A stretch of DNA of 64,000 nt from Novosphingobium rosa NBRC 15208 (lineage in GTDB: Bacteria > Pseudomonadota > Alphaproteobacteria > Sphingomonadales > Sphingomonadaceae). The stretch's first letter is position 1. Each line of letters starts with the position of its first letter. The position numbers and the translations under genes are program-made. The DNA lies in assembly GCF_001598555.1 (NCBI RefSeq), contig NZ_BCZE01000007.1:1-64000 (forward strand), read 5' to 3'. The notes under the pieces were generated by a model. That model did not search any database. It was given only the letters and a program-made list of their open reading frames with translations, and was not told the origin of the DNA. Shown here piece by piece: positions 9,217 to 19,944 of this stretch.

Positions 9217-10116
9217 TCAGGCCACCGGCGTCGCGATTTTGGCCAGCAGGCGCTCGATGGCCTCGGCGGCCTCGGGTTCGTCCAGCGTGGGGGCGTGGCC
9301 CGTGCGGGGCACGGCGACGGCCTCGGCCTTGGGCAGGCGGCGGGTCATCTGCGCCAGCGTTTCGGGCGAGAGAATGTCAGAAAGCGCCCCGCGGATAAAC
9401 AGCACCGGCACCGCACCCAGCGCCTCCAGCCCCGGCCACAGATCAACACCCGCCTCGCCGCCCGGCTTTTCGAAGGGCTCGGCGATCTTCATGTCGTAAT
9501 CATAGACGATGCGACCATTGGCGTTGAGCACCATCACCCGCTTGGCCATCGCCAGCCAGTCCGCCGCCTGATAGTCGGGGAAGGCCCCGCTCTGGTCTTC
9601 CTCCAGCGCGCGGGCGGCGTGCATCCAGGTGGGGAAGGTGCCGCCCTGCCCCACATAATCGCGAATGCGGGCCAGCCCCTCGGGCTCGATCACCGGGCCG
9701 ATGTCGTTGAGCACCGCGCCGGCGATTCGCCCCGGCTCCACCATGCCCATCAGCATCGTCATCAAGCCGCCCAGCGACGTGCCCACCGCGATAAAGCGCG
9801 TGATGCCCTCCTGCTCCAGCAGGGCGTTCACATCGGCCACATATTGCAGCGGATTGTAGGTGGCGGAATTCTTGGCGTAGGCGCTGTCACCCCGCCCGCG
9901 CATATCCGGGCACAGCACGCGCCAGCGCCCGGCAAGGCGCGCCGCCAGCCCCTCGAAATCGCGGGCATTGCGCGTCAGCCCCGGCAGGCAGAGGACGGGA
10001 ATGCCGCCTTCTGGGCCAGCATAATCGCGGACATGCAGGGAGAGCCCGTCGCCACTTTGCCAGTGGCGGTCGGTATAGGCTTGGTCGGCGCTGGGCCGGT
10101 CGGTGAAAGAGGTCAT
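9217..10116 (-). CDS. Alpha/beta hydrolase
   Basis: The 299-residue protein is an alpha/beta hydrolase: oxyanion loop LCLPGLTRN near residue 42, nucleophile elbow AVGTSLGG near 111-118 (Ser nucleophile) and the catalytic His in RTGHAPTLDEPEA near 272. An acid residue is expected in the strand before DILSPE. The substrate is not identifiable; members act on esters, lactones or peptides. It precedes the glycosyltransferase by 5 bp and is divergent from selO. Confidence 0.85.
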   Translation of the reverse strand: MTSFTDRPSADQAYTDRHWQSGDGLSLHVRDYAGPEGGIPVLCLPGLTRNARDFEGLAARLAGRWRVLCPDMRGRGDSAYAKNSATYNPLQYVADVNALLEQEGITRFIAVGTSLGGLMTMLMGMVEPGRIAGAVLNDIGPVIEPEGLARIRDYVGQGGTFPTWMHAARALEEDQSGAFPDYQAADWLAMAKRVMVLNANGRIVYDYDMKIAEPFEKPGGEAGVDLWPGLEALGAVPVLFIRGALSDILSPETLAQMTRRLPKAEAVAVPRTGHAPTLDEPEAAEAIERLLAKIATPVA

Positions 10117-10209
10117 CGGTCCTGTGCTTCACGAAACCGCATGAGGGTGCGGCACCCGCTCGCCCTTTCCCGCTTGCGCCGGACCGGACACGCCCCCACT
10201 TATGCGGCC

Positions 10210-11592
10210 ATGCGCCAAGAACCGCAAGCATCGCCCTACAGGCCTGATCCACAGATCAACACCGTCGCCGATTGGCTGGGGGACCAGGTGCCCCCCGCCA
10301 ATTTCCCCAAACATATCCTGCGCTGGCGTGACGACGCCCATGCCGCCACAGTGGGCCTATCCGGGCTGAGCGACGAGGCATGGATCGCCCATTTCGGGCG
10401 TTTCGAAGCGCTTGAAGGCAACCTGCCCCAACCGCTGGCGCTGCGCTATCACGGCCACCAGTTCCGCCATTACAATCCCGAACTGGGTGACGGGCGCGGG
10501 TTCCTGTTTGCCCAGATGCGCGATTCTGCCGATCGCCTGATGGACCTTGGCACCAAGGGATCGGGCGTCACGCCATGGAGCCGGCAGGGCGACGGGCGAC
10601 TCACGCTGAAAGGCGCGATGCGCGAGATTCTGGCCACCACCATGCTGGAGGCTTTGGGCGCCAACACCTCGAAAACCTTCTCCGTGATCGAAACCGGCGA
10701 GCATCTCCATCGCGGGGACGAGCCCAGCCCGACTCGCTCCGCCGTGCTGGTGCGCCTGTCGCACGGGCATATCCGCATCGGCAGTTTTCAGCGCTTGATG
10801 GCGCTGGAAGAGGATGCGCATCTTGCCGCGCTGGTGGATTACGCGCTGGCGCAATACCCCGGCCCTGCCGCGCCCGCTGGCGTCCCCGATGCCGAAAACC
10901 CCGCCGTGATTCTGCTGCATCAGGTGGTCGAACGGCTGGCCGATATGGCCGCCAGCTATGTGGCGAGCGGCTTCGTCCATGGCGTGCTCAACACCGACAA
11001 TATGAACATCACCGGCGAAAGCTTCGATTACGGCCCATGGCGCTGGCTGCCAGCATGGGACGCCAGCTTCACCGCTGCCTATTTCGACCACGCCGGGCTC
11101 TACGCCTTCGGGCGGCAGGGCGAGGCGATTCGCTGGAACTGCGGCCAGTTGGCCGTGGCCCTGCGCCCGCTGGCGGAAACCGCGCCTCTGGTGGCGGCTC
11201 TGGAACGCTTCGAGCCAATCTTCCAGCGCCGCCTCGCCCAGCGCGTGCTGTGGCGTCTGGGGGTGCAGGAAGTTGGCCCGGAAGAGGATGCCGCCGCGCT
11301 GAATGTCATCGGCAAGGCTCTGGCCGCCAGTGGTTTGAGCCCCGATGTGTTTTTCCACGTCCATCGCGGCGGGCGCTTGCTAGAGGGGCTGCCAGAAGCC
11401 GTGCCCGGCGCTCTGGACCATCCGCTGTGGCATGAGAATGCCGCGCCCACGAATCACATCGATGAGGTGGAGCGGATCTGGGCCGCCATCGATGCTGGGG
11501 ATGATTGGCAGGTTTTGCATGACCACACCGCCGCGATCGCTCGGTTGGGGGAGGCTTTGGGAGAGCCTTTGAAGACCGTGGGACATCAGTAA
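10210..11592 (+). CDS. selO: Protein adenylyltransferase SelO (YdiU/UPF0061)
   Basis: SelO is a pseudokinase-fold enzyme that transfers AMP from ATP to protein hydroxyl groups, linked to the oxidative stress response. The 460-residue protein shows the family blocks: YHGHQFRHYNPELGDGRG, DLGTKGSGVTPWSRQGDGRLT (P-loop-like), ETGEHLHRGDE and GFVHGVLNTDNMNITGESFD, which holds the catalytic/metal-binding Asp and Asn. Its length is close to the E. coli protein (478). The reading frame stays open far upstream, but ATG 10210 (MRQEPQASPY) begins where homology is expected and lies in the divergent gap from the hydrolase gene. The C-terminal selenocysteine/Cys motif is not evident. Confidence 0.92.
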   Translation: MRQEPQASPYRPDPQINTVADWLGDQVPPANFPKHILRWRDDAHAATVGLSGLSDEAWIAHFGRFEALEGNLPQPLALRYHGHQFRHYNPELGDGRGFLFAQMRDSADRLMDLGTKGSGVTPWSRQGDGRLTLKGAMREILATTMLEALGANTSKTFSVIETGEHLHRGDEPSPTRSAVLVRLSHGHIRIGSFQRLMALEEDAHLAALVDYALAQYPGPAAPAGVPDAENPAVILLHQVVERLADMAASYVASGFVHGVLNTDNMNITGESFDYGPWRWLPAWDASFTAAYFDHAGLYAFGRQGEAIRWNCGQLAVALRPLAETAPLVAALERFEPIFQRRLAQRVLWRLGVQEVGPEEDAAALNVIGKALAASGLSPDVFFHVHRGGRLLEGLPEAVPGALDHPLWHENAAPTNHIDEVERIWAAIDAGDDWQVLHDHTAAIARLGEALGEPLKTVGHQ

Positions 11593-11601
11593 GAAGAGAG
11601 A

Positions 11602-11812
11602 AATGCGAGGGCCCCAAGCGAGCGCTTGTCGCGAGCGACAAGCTACGGCGCCCTCGCGCTCCCGTTAATGTCTACGTGGCGCATCGGGTTCGGCCACAGA
11701 ACAAACGTCTTAGCGCTGCAGGCAGTATGCGACCTTTGCGCTGCGATCCGGCCTGACGCTCCATCCGTGTCGGGAGACGTAAAAGGGGCACGGGCGCGCC
11801 CTGCTTTTCCTC
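11602..11812. repeat. Dispersed hairpin-ended intergenic repeat, copy 1
   Basis: The left end has GCGAGGGC (11605-11612) pairing with GCCCTCGC (11650-11657). Its loop is expanded by a second hairpin, GCTTGTCGC-GA-GCGACAAGC (11624-11643). After it come GCTCCCG and a GGCGCATCGGGTTCGGCC segment shared in variant form with the copies at 26.3 kb and, in reverse, at 13.4 and 29.1 kb. The right end (TCGGGAGACGT... GCGCGCCCTGC) is a decayed version of the terminal hairpin. It fills the gap between selO and the aldehyde dehydrogenase gene. Confidence 0.8.
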
Positions 11813-11846
11813 TTACCCTCATCCCTCTGGAAACCTCCTGATAACC

Positions 11847-13349
11847 ATGCAGCGTGCAAGAAAGGGACAATCGCACAACTTTTACCTCAACGAAGGCCGT
11901 CTCTTGATACACGCTTCTGTCTCGCCCGCTCAGATCACCTCGCTGGAACCGGCGACGGGTGAGGTGCTGTGGCAAGGCGCTGTCAGCGACATCGACAGCA
12001 GCGTGGAGCGCGCGCGCCTCGCGTGGCCCCGCTGGGCGATGCTGCCCCAGTCCGACCGCGTGGAATTCTGCCGCCGCCTGACGCGCGACCTGCGCCGCAT
12101 GGGAGACGATCTGGTCCATCTGCTGGCCCGCGAAACCGGCATGCCACTGTGGGAAGCCCATGCCGAGACCGACGCCGCCATCGCCCGGGTGGAAATCGTG
12201 GTGCGCTCCCACGCCGAGCGTTGCGCGCAACGCAAGCTGGATAATGGCCGCAATGGCATGGTGGCCACGCGCCACAAACCGCATGGGGTGTTGGGGGTGA
12301 TAAGCCCCTTCGCCCAACCACTGCTCACGCCGCTGACACAGATCTTCCCCGCTCTGATCGCGGGCAACACCGTGCTGTTCAAGCCGTCCGACAAGGCCGT
12401 CGCCGTGGGCGAGGCCATCGTTCAGGCGGCCGCGCGGATGGGCGTGCCCGATGGCGTGCTGCAACTGGTCGTGGGCGGCGCCGAGCAGGGGCAGGCTCTG
12501 GCGCTGCATGAGGGCATTGATGGCCTGCTCTTCGCCGGATCAGCCTCGGTGGGGCTGGGCTTCGCGCGGGCCTACGCCAACCGCCCCGACCGGCTGCTGC
12601 GACTGGAAATGGGCGGCAACAATCCGCTGGTGGTGTGGGACACGCCCATGATCGCCGACGCCGCCGCTCTGGTGGTGCAGTCCGCCTTCCAGCATGGCGG
12701 GCAGCGCAACACCAGCGCCCGCCGTCTGATCGTGAAGGAGGAGCTGGCCGAGCCGCTGCTCGCCGCAGTCAGGCATTGGGCCGATCTGATGATCTGCGGC
12801 GCCCCCTTCGATGACCCCGTGCCCTATATGGGCCCCCTGAGCGACATGACCGCCGCCGACGGGCTGACTCAGAGCTTTATCTGGCTGATGTCCAACGGCG
12901 CGCGTCCCATCCGCCACCCCACCCGCCCTCACCCCGATCTGCCCTTCCTCACCCCCGGCATCATCGATGTGACGGAGATGGCCCAGCGGCCCGATGTGGA
13001 GCTGTTCGGCCCGCTGCTGCAGGTGATCCGCGTGCAGGATTTCGACGAGGCCGTCGCGGTGGCGAACGAGACGCAATATGGCCTCTGTGCAGCGTTGGTT
13101 GGGGGCACGCCCGAGCATTACAGCCAGTTCTGGGCCCAGAGCCGCGCCGGGCTGGTGCATTGGAACCGGCCCACCACGGTCGATCTGCCCGCCGCGCCGA
13201 TGGGGGGCGTGGGGCTCTCGGGCAATCTGCGCCCGGGCGGGGCCTATGCTTCGGACAGTTGCGCTTTCCCGGTGAGTTCGGCGGAGGTGGAGCAGCCTCG
13301 GGCCGTGCTGGGGGCCGGGTTTATGATGGAAGAGGTTGAAGGGATTTAA
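11847..13349 (+). CDS. AstD-like aldehyde dehydrogenase homologue, probably catalytically inactive
   Basis: The 500-residue protein has the full aldehyde dehydrogenase fold and is closest in motif content to succinylglutamate semialdehyde dehydrogenase (AstD): FNPATGEVLW-like start, HGVLGVISP, ALIAGNTVLFKPSD, LEMGGNNPLVV with the general-base Glu254. Two key residues are changed. The oxyanion-hole Asn of the usual PYNFP motif is Ala156 (SPFAQP), and the nucleophilic Cys of GQRCTCARR is Asn288 (GQRNTSARR). The second Cys of that motif is Ser. With an intact open frame and normal length, this looks like a retained pseudoenzyme, perhaps a regulator or partner of an active paralogue. No other arginine-catabolism genes are nearby. 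Confidence 0.85.
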   Translation: MQRARKGQSHNFYLNEGRLLIHASVSPAQITSLEPATGEVLWQGAVSDIDSSVERARLAWPRWAMLPQSDRVEFCRRLTRDLRRMGDDLVHLLARETGMPLWEAHAETDAAIARVEIVVRSHAERCAQRKLDNGRNGMVATRHKPHGVLGVISPFAQPLLTPLTQIFPALIAGNTVLFKPSDKAVAVGEAIVQAAARMGVPDGVLQLVVGGAEQGQALALHEGIDGLLFAGSASVGLGFARAYANRPDRLLRLEMGGNNPLVVWDTPMIADAAALVVQSAFQHGGQRNTSARRLIVKEELAEPLLAAVRHWADLMICGAPFDDPVPYMGPLSDMTAADGLTQSFIWLMSNGARPIRHPTRPHPDLPFLTPGIIDVTEMAQRPDVELFGPLLQVIRVQDFDEAVAVANETQYGLCAALVGGTPEHYSQFWAQSRAGLVHWNRPTTVDLPAAPMGGVGLSGNLRPGGAYASDSCAFPVSSAEVEQPRAVLGAGFMMEEVEGI

Positions 13350-13359
13350 GGGTTGAAAG

Positions 13360-13597
13360 CAGGGGGCCATCGCCCCCTGCACCCCCTTTATGTCTTCCGG
13401 CGATATGGCAATGGTTCCCGATCCTTGTGCCCAGTCTCTCCACCTGCGTCAGCCATGGCGCCGCAGGCTTTCAATCATCGATAAGCTATGCTGGCGTTTT
13501 TAAAGCCTGCGGCGCAGCGACGTTGCGCCAAGGCCGAACCCGAAGCGCCAACGTAGACATTAAAGGGAGCGCGAGGGCGATGGCCCTCGCATGTCCC
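13360..13597. repeat. Dispersed hairpin-ended intergenic repeat, copy 2
   Basis: The left hairpin is GCAGGGGGC-CATC-GCCCCCTGC (13360-13381) and the right hairpin is GCGAGGGC-GATG-GCCCTCGC (13571-13590), preceded by GGGAGC. The core has CTCTCCACCTGCG, GCGCCGCAGGC and later GCCTGCGGCGC, then CGAACCCGAAGCGCC, nearly matching the copy at 29.1 kb in the same orientation. It occupies the convergent gap between the aldehyde dehydrogenase gene and clpX and may end transcription from both sides. No gene is seen in this 327-bp gap. Confidence 0.85.
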
Positions 13598-13676
13598 CTT
13601 CTTCAAACCTCTTGAACAGAAAAAGGCGGCGAAGCCGAAGCCCCGCCGCCCTTTCAAGTTCCGAGAAACCAGCGCC

Positions 13677-14936
<1,260 letters not shown>

Positions 14937-15024
14937 AGGCTTTCCTGCTTCATCCGGGTGGGGAGCAGCTCCCCGGCCCGGACTTTCATATCATCCCCGC
15001 CGCTGTCTATCAGGGCGGGCCTTG

Positions 15025-15043
15025 CCGGTGCATGAAGCACCGG
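15025..15043 (-). other. Small hairpin between clpP and clpX
   Basis: CCGGTGC-ATGAA-GCACCGG forms a 7-bp perfect stem in the 120-bp clpP-clpX intergenic region. No run of T follows on the minus strand, so it could be a weak attenuator or an mRNA processing/stability element that lets clpX be expressed at a level different from clpP. That role is inferred. Confidence 0.4.
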
Positions 15044-15056
15044 TCCCGATCATTCC

Positions 15057-15731
15057 TTAACCGGCCGCGGGGGTATCGCCATCCGGGCGGGTTTCGAAGA
15101 CCTTGTCGATCAGACCGAACTTGAGCGCCTCATCGGCTTCAAGGAAGGTGTCACGGTCCATGGCGGCCTCGATCTCTTCAAGGCTCTTACCGGTAAACTT
15201 CACGTAAAGATCGTTCATGCGCTTGCGAATGCGCAGGATCTCACGCGCCTGGATCTCGATGTCCGAAGCCATACCCTGGGCGCCGCCGCTGGGCTGGTGG
15301 ATCATGATGCGCGCATTGGGCAGGGCCACGCGCATGCCGGGCTCACCGGCGGCGAGCAGGAAGCTGCCCATCGAGCAGGCCTGGCCGATGCACACGGTGG
15401 AGACCTTGGGCTTGATGTACTGCATCGTGTCGTAGATCGACAGGCCCGCCGTCACCACGCCGCCGGGCGAGTTGATGTACATGCTGATGTCCTTGGTCGG
15501 GTTCTCCGATTCGAGGAAGAGCAGCTGGGCGACGATGACGCTGGCCATGTGATCCTCGATCTGGCCGGTCACGAAGATGATTCGCTCGCGCAGCAGGCGC
15601 GAATAGATGTCGAAGCTGCGCTCACCGCGGCTCGACTGTTCCACCACGACGGGGATCAGGCTGCCGGTAACCGGGTCACGCGTGAACTGACCCTGGGTGC
15701 TGTGGCTGCCATGTCCGAACAGGTCGATCAT
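15057..15731 (-). CDS. clpP: ATP-dependent Clp protease proteolytic subunit
   Basis: ClpP forms the tetradecameric serine protease chamber used by ClpX. The 224-residue protein has the Ser-His-Asp triad: Ser120 in GQACSMGS, His145 in [10 protein letters not shown] and Asp194 in MDRDTF. The start is ATG 15731 (MIDLFGHG), supported by an AAGAGGAA site 8 bp upstream; the frame stays open beyond it but without a ribosome-binding site. The N-terminus is about 20 residues longer than E. coli ClpP, as usual in alphaproteobacteria, where it may be removed. Confidence 0.97.
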   Translation of the reverse strand: MIDLFGHGSHSTQGQFTRDPVTGSLIPVVVEQSSRGERSFDIYSRLLRERIIFVTGQIEDHMASVIVAQLLFLESENPTKDISMYINSPGGVVTAGLSIYDTMQYIKPKVSTVCIGQACSMGSFLLAAGEPGMRVALPNARIMIHQPSGGAQGMASDIEIQAREILRIRKRMNDLYVKFTGKSLEEIEAAMDRDTFLEADEALKFGLIDKVFETRPDGDTPAAG

Positions 15732-15922
15732 CAAAAATTCCTCTTGCCTTGGCCAACCTATGTCGCGTGACTTTGGGCGATGTTCAAGGGGATTAACCCA
15801 AGAAATCTGTGCCACAGGGCGATATCCCCAAGGCAGAAGGCCGAAAGAAGGCTTGCGGCGAGTGGGGCGGAATGCACGCCAACACGCTGACGGGGCACCT
15901 CAATCCGGCGGAAAACGGAAAA

Positions 15923-15953
15923 GCCCGGCGCGGGAAAGATCCTCGCGCCGGGC
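15923..15953 (-). terminator. Intrinsic terminator of tig
   Basis: GCCCGGCGCG and CGCGCCGGGC form a perfect 10-bp stem with an 11-base loop just downstream of tig on the minus strand. TTTTCCGTTTTCC follows, a good intrinsic terminator. It separates tig from clpP transcription. Confidence 0.8.
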
Positions 15954-15990
15954 CTGTCCATGTGCCCTTTCGGGCCACCGCGTGAGAAAC

Positions 15991-17565
15991 TTAGTTCTCC
16001 TCGGCGGCCTTCTTCTTGGGGGCAGCCTTCTTCTTGGGGGCGGCCTCGGCGGCAGCCTCGCCCTCGGCGGCTTCAGCCGCTTCGGCCTTCTTCTTGGGCG
16101 CGGCCTTCTTCTTCGGCGCTTCCTCGGTCACGTCGGCGTCGGCAGCGGCTTCAGCCTTCTTCGCCGTCTTCTTGGCGGGCTTGGCTTCGGCGTGGTCATG
16201 GCCGCAGTCGGGGCCGTGCACGTGACCGGCCTCGCCTTCGTCAGCCTCGATGGCCGCCTGCAGCTCTTCCTTGGTCACTTCGCGCTCGGTCACCTCGGCC
16301 TGCTCGAAGAGGAAGTCCACGACCTTCTCTTCATACAGCGGGGCGCGCAGCTGAGCGGCAGCCAGCGGCTCGCTCTGGATGTATTCGGCGAAGCGCTGAC
16401 GGTCCTCGGGGCGGTACTGCTGCGCGGCCTGCTGCACCAGCATCTGCATTTCCTGCTGGGACACCTCGACGCCGTTCTTCTGGCCGATCTCGCTCAGCAG
16501 CAGGCCCAGGCGCACGCGGCGCACAGCGATACCGCGATAGTCGTCCTTCTCGGCCTCGATCTCGGCCAGAGCGGCGGCGGGATCTTCCTCGTTGCCGGCT
16601 TCCTGCGTCAGCTGCTGCCAGATCTGGTTAAATTCGGCCTCCACCATGGTGGGGGGAACGTCGAAATCATGGCCCTCGGCCAGGATGTCGAGCAGCTGGC
16701 GCTTCATCTGGGTGCGGGTCAGCTGGGCGGTCTCGCCCTCCAGCTGGCCCTTGAGCAGGCCCTTGAGCTGCTCCAGATCGGTCAGGCCCAAGCTCTTGGC
16801 GAACTCGTCGTCGATGACGGTTTCGGCGGCAACCTTGATGCCCTTGACCTTGATGTCGAAGGTGGTTTCCTTGCCCTTCAGGTTCTCGGCGGGATAGTCC
16901 TCGGGGAAGGTCACGGTGATGACCTTCTCGTCACCGACCTTGGCGCCGACGAGCTGCTCTTCGAAACCGGGGATGAAACGGCCAGCGCCGATTTCCAGCG
17001 CGGCATCTTCAGCCTGACCGCCATCGAAAGGCACGCCGTCCAGCTTGCCCAGGAAGTCGATGGTCAGCTGGTCGCCTTCGGCGGCAACCTTGCCCTCTTC
17101 GGCGTCCTCGAAACGCTTGGCACTGCTGGCCACGCGCTGCACGGCCTCGTCCACAGCCTCGTCCTTGACGGGCACGACCAGCTTTTCCAGCTTCAGACCG
17201 GTCAGGTCCGGGGCCGAGATGGTGGGCAGCACTTCGAGAGCGACGGTCAGCTCGGCATCCTTGCCCAGCTCATAGCCTTCGGTCAGCGCCACGTCGGGCT
17301 GGGTGGCGGGGCGCAGCTGCTGGTCGATGATGACCTTGTCCAGCGCCTCGCGGATGGTGCCCTGCAGGGCGTCCTGGTGGATCTGGTCGCCAAAGCGCTT
17401 GCGCACCAGATTCGCGGGCACCTTGCCGGGGCGGAAGCCGGGCAGCTGCACCTGCGGGGCGACGCGAGCGATCTCGCCATCGACCTTCTCGGCGATCAGC
17501 GCGGCGGGGATGGTGACCGTAAAGCCGCGCTTGAGGCCTTCGTTCGTGGTTTCGACGATCTGCAT
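15991..17565 (-). CDS. tig: Trigger factor with long basic C-terminal tail
   Basis: Trigger factor is the ribosome-bound chaperone and prolyl isomerase at the nascent-chain exit. The 524-residue protein has the ribosome-binding domain with GFRPGKVP near residue 44, the FKBP-type PPIase domain (DQLTIDFLGKLDG... FIPGFEEQLVGAKVG) and the helical C-domain. It is about 90 residues longer than E. coli Tig. The extra part has a His/Cys segment (HVHGPDCGHDH) and then Lys/Ala/Glu repeats of the APKKKA type. The start is ATG 17565 (MQIVETTNEG), after the upstream tRNA-Leu; the frame runs open back through the tRNA, which is not coding. Confidence 0.96.
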   Translation of the reverse strand: MQIVETTNEGLKRGFTVTIPAALIAEKVDGEIARVAPQVQLPGFRPGKVPANLVRKRFGDQIHQDALQGTIREALDKVIIDQQLRPATQPDVALTEGYELGKDAELTVALEVLPTISAPDLTGLKLEKLVVPVKDEAVDEAVQRVASSAKRFEDAEEGKVAAEGDQLTIDFLGKLDGVPFDGGQAEDAALEIGAGRFIPGFEEQLVGAKVGDEKVITVTFPEDYPAENLKGKETTFDIKVKGIKVAAETVIDDEFAKSLGLTDLEQLKGLLKGQLEGETAQLTRTQMKRQLLDILAEGHDFDVPPTMVEAEFNQIWQQLTQEAGNEEDPAAALAEIEAEKDDYRGIAVRRVRLGLLLSEIGQKNGVEVSQQEMQMLVQQAAQQYRPEDRQRFAEYIQSEPLAAAQLRAPLYEEKVVDFLFEQAEVTEREVTKEELQAAIEADEGEAGHVHGPDCGHDHAEAKPAKKTAKKAEAAADADVTEEAPKKKAAPKKKAEAAEAAEGEAAAEAAPKKKAAPKKKAAEEN

Positions 17566-17629
17566 GATTTGAAAGCCTTCCCAAAGCGAGATGGCGCCGT
17601 GTGCCCTGCCCTTGGCCCGGGGCGGAAAT

Positions 17630-17714
17630 TGGTGCGGGCGAAGGGACTCGAACCCCCACATCTTTCGATACTGGTACCTAAAACCAGCGCGTCTACCAAT
17701 TCCGCCACGCCCGC
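17630..17714 (-). tRNA. tRNA-Leu (anticodon UAG)
   Basis: The 85-base minus-strand sequence folds as a class II tRNA. The acceptor pair is GCGGGCG/CGCCCGC with an A discriminator and encoded CCA (17630-17632), the anticodon stem is CTGGT/ACCAG around a TTTAGGT loop (anticodon TAG), and a variable arm and GGTTCGAGTCC T-arm follow. The product reads CUA and related leucine codons. It lies 65 bp upstream of tig in the same direction. Confidence 0.96.
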
Positions 17715-17832
17715 TTGACACACGAAGCCGCGAAAATTCAAGGGGTGCGCCCTAGTGTACTCGCGCCAAAAGGGCAAGAGCATGCGCGCGAAAAGCGCGG
17801 AAGCGGTGAAAACCCCGCTCCGCGCAGGTCCA

Positions 17833-19785
17833 TCAGGGGTGCGGCGCGATGCCCACCCATTGCGCCAGCCGCATCAGCGTGAAGGCGCTCCAGCCCGACT
17901 GACCCGGCAGGCCACCCTGCGGCGCCACACCCGCGCCCATCACCACCGAGCATTCCACACAGCGCGCCTGAGCACCCTGTGCGCCCATCAGCATCCTGGC
18001 CTGAGCCACCATCCGGGCCAGCCCCATTTGCTGACGCGCCGCGATCAAACCACTTAGATCGCCGGAAAGCGCATGGCCATCATCGTCGCTGCCGGCCTGA
18101 TTGCCGCTGCTGTCGTCATCATTACCGCGCAGGCTCTGCGCCAGCTGGACCAGAGCGGAAGGCTTCTGCTGCAGGAATTCGGGGTGCCATTCGCCATCCT
18201 TCAGCTTGGCCTGATCGGCGGCATAGGCCAAGGCATCGTCCAGCCCGCCGAACGCATCGACCAGCCCCTTCTGACGCGCCGTGCCGCCATCCCAGACGCG
18301 GCCCTGCGCGATGGCGTCGACCTCTTCAGGCGTCTTATGGCGCGAATTGGCCACCAGCTTGATGAAGCGGCCATAGCCACCCTCGATATCGGCCTGAAGC
18401 AGGGCTTCCACCTCGGGCGTCAGGCCGGTGACCAGATCGGGTTGGCCGGACAGCGGCGTGGTGCGCACGCCGTCACCCGTCACGCCCCAATGGGACAACG
18501 CCTTCTCGAAGCTGGGCACCACGGCGAAAATGCCGATCGAGCCGGTGATCGTGCCGGGCTGGGCGAAGATGCGCGTCGCGGGCGTGGAAACCCAATAGCC
18601 GCCGCTTGCCGCGTAATTGGCCATGGAGACCACGATGGGCAGGCCCAGCTTCTTCTGCCGCTCGATGGCCGCGCGGATCGCCTCGGCGCCCACCACCGAG
18701 CCGCCGGGGGAATCGACACGTACCACCAGCGCCGACAATTTGCGCTGCTGCGCCGAATCGATCAGCGCGGCAATGCGCGCGCCGCCTGCCGTGCCGGGGC
18801 CTTCCTTGCCGTCGGTGATGTCACCCGCGATGGTGATGACGCCGATGGCCTTGCCTTTGGTGCTTTCCGGGTTCGCCGCCACCCAGGTGTCCAGCGAGGT
18901 ATGGGCAAAGGCGCCCGGGCGCTTGTCGTTGCGATCATCGCCCGCCACATCGGCGACGCGCTGGCCGAAATCGGTGCGGTTGCCGATGCGGTCAACCAGC
19001 TTCGCCTTCAGCGCCGCCTGAGCCGCATCGCCGCCCGCCGCCTTGAGCAGGCCCAGCGGATCCTTCACCACGCCAGCGATGTCCGCCTGCGGCCGCGCCT
19101 TGGCGACATTGGCCTGCCACTCGCTCCAGATCGAGCCGATCAGGGCCTTGTTGGACTCGCGCGACGGATCGGACATGCCATTGCGGATGTAGGGTTCGAC
19201 GAAATCCTTATAGGTGCCCACGCGGAAGACATGGACATTGATCATCAGCTTCTCAAGCAGCGGGCCAAAGTAGGGACGATAGCCCCCCGGCCCCGGAACA
19301 AAGGCCCCGCCCAGCGGATCGAGCCACACCTCGCTGCCATGGGCGGCCATCAGCATGCCGGCGTCGTCCAGCATCATGCCATAGACCAGCACCGGCTTTT
19401 TCGCGGCCTTCACGGCGTCCATCGCCGCGCCGATCTCCTCCAGATGGACCAGACCGCCGCCTGAAAAGCCCGACATATCGATGGCGACGGCGCGGATCTT
19501 GTCATCCGCCACGGCGCCCTTCAGCGCGCGCACCACATCACGCTCGCGCACCACCTTCTCGGCGCCACCGCCGCCGGTCAGCATGGTGGCCGGATCGAGG
19601 CGGGGCAGTTCCTCCACCACCGCGCCGTCCAGCTTGATCAGCAGGGCACCCTTGCGCACCTGAGGCGAAGGCCCGCGCGCCGTCAGCGCGGCAAACAGCA
19701 GGAAGAAGAACAGCAGCGCCATCACCAGCACCAGCGCGTCCTTGATCGCGACCAGCAGGTTCCAAACCTTGCGCGCGAAGATCAT
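17833..19785 (-). CDS. sppA: Signal peptide peptidase SppA, long (67 kDa) type
   Basis: SppA is an inner-membrane serine/lysine protease that degrades cleaved signal peptides. The 650-residue protein has an N-terminal transmembrane anchor (about 10-34) and two tandem S49 domains. The general-base Lys193 lies in GTYKDFVEP of the first domain and the nucleophile Ser394 in NYAASGGYW of the second, the usual split active site. The frame is open far upstream over pyrB, but ATG 19785 (MIFARKVWN) is the only sensible start. It is divergent from pyrB. Confidence 0.93.
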   Translation of the reverse strand: MIFARKVWNLLVAIKDALVLVMALLFFFLLFAALTARGPSPQVRKGALLIKLDGAVVEELPRLDPATMLTGGGGAEKVVRERDVVRALKGAVADDKIRAVAIDMSGFSGGGLVHLEEIGAAMDAVKAAKKPVLVYGMMLDDAGMLMAAHGSEVWLDPLGGAFVPGPGGYRPYFGPLLEKLMINVHVFRVGTYKDFVEPYIRNGMSDPSRESNKALIGSIWSEWQANVAKARPQADIAGVVKDPLGLLKAAGGDAAQAALKAKLVDRIGNRTDFGQRVADVAGDDRNDKRPGAFAHTSLDTWVAANPESTKGKAIGVITIAGDITDGKEGPGTAGGARIAALIDSAQQRKLSALVVRVDSPGGSVVGAEAIRAAIERQKKLGLPIVVSMANYAASGGYWVSTPATRIFAQPGTITGSIGIFAVVPSFEKALSHWGVTGDGVRTTPLSGQPDLVTGLTPEVEALLQADIEGGYGRFIKLVANSRHKTPEEVDAIAQGRVWDGGTARQKGLVDAFGGLDDALAYAADQAKLKDGEWHPEFLQQKPSALVQLAQSLRGNDDDSSGNQAGSDDDGHALSGDLSGLIAARQQMGLARMVAQARMLMGAQGAQARCVECSVVMGAGVAPQGGLPGQSGWSAFTLMRLAQWVGIAPHP

Positions 19786-19944
19786 GCCGTTTTCCGTCCT
19801 TATTCCATGATGATGCAGCAGAGCGAAAACCCAAGGTGGAGCCGCTTGTTCCGTGCTGCAAGAGCCCCTCCCCTTAAACACAAGTGGAGAAAGGGGCAAA
19901 CGGGCTTGAGTGGAAGGCCTCTGCGCTCTAGGGCATCGTCTTCG

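Noticed and set aside
9295..10209. N-terminal extension of the selO frame
   Set aside because: It is antisense to the alpha/beta hydrolase and shows no SelO homology; the normal protein starts at 10210.
15697..17718. Very long open frame antisense to tig (more than 600 codons)
   Set aside because: High-GC codon bias of tig leaves the opposite frame open; the translation is a low-complexity Leu/Gly/Gln sequence with no family features, and tig itself is certain.
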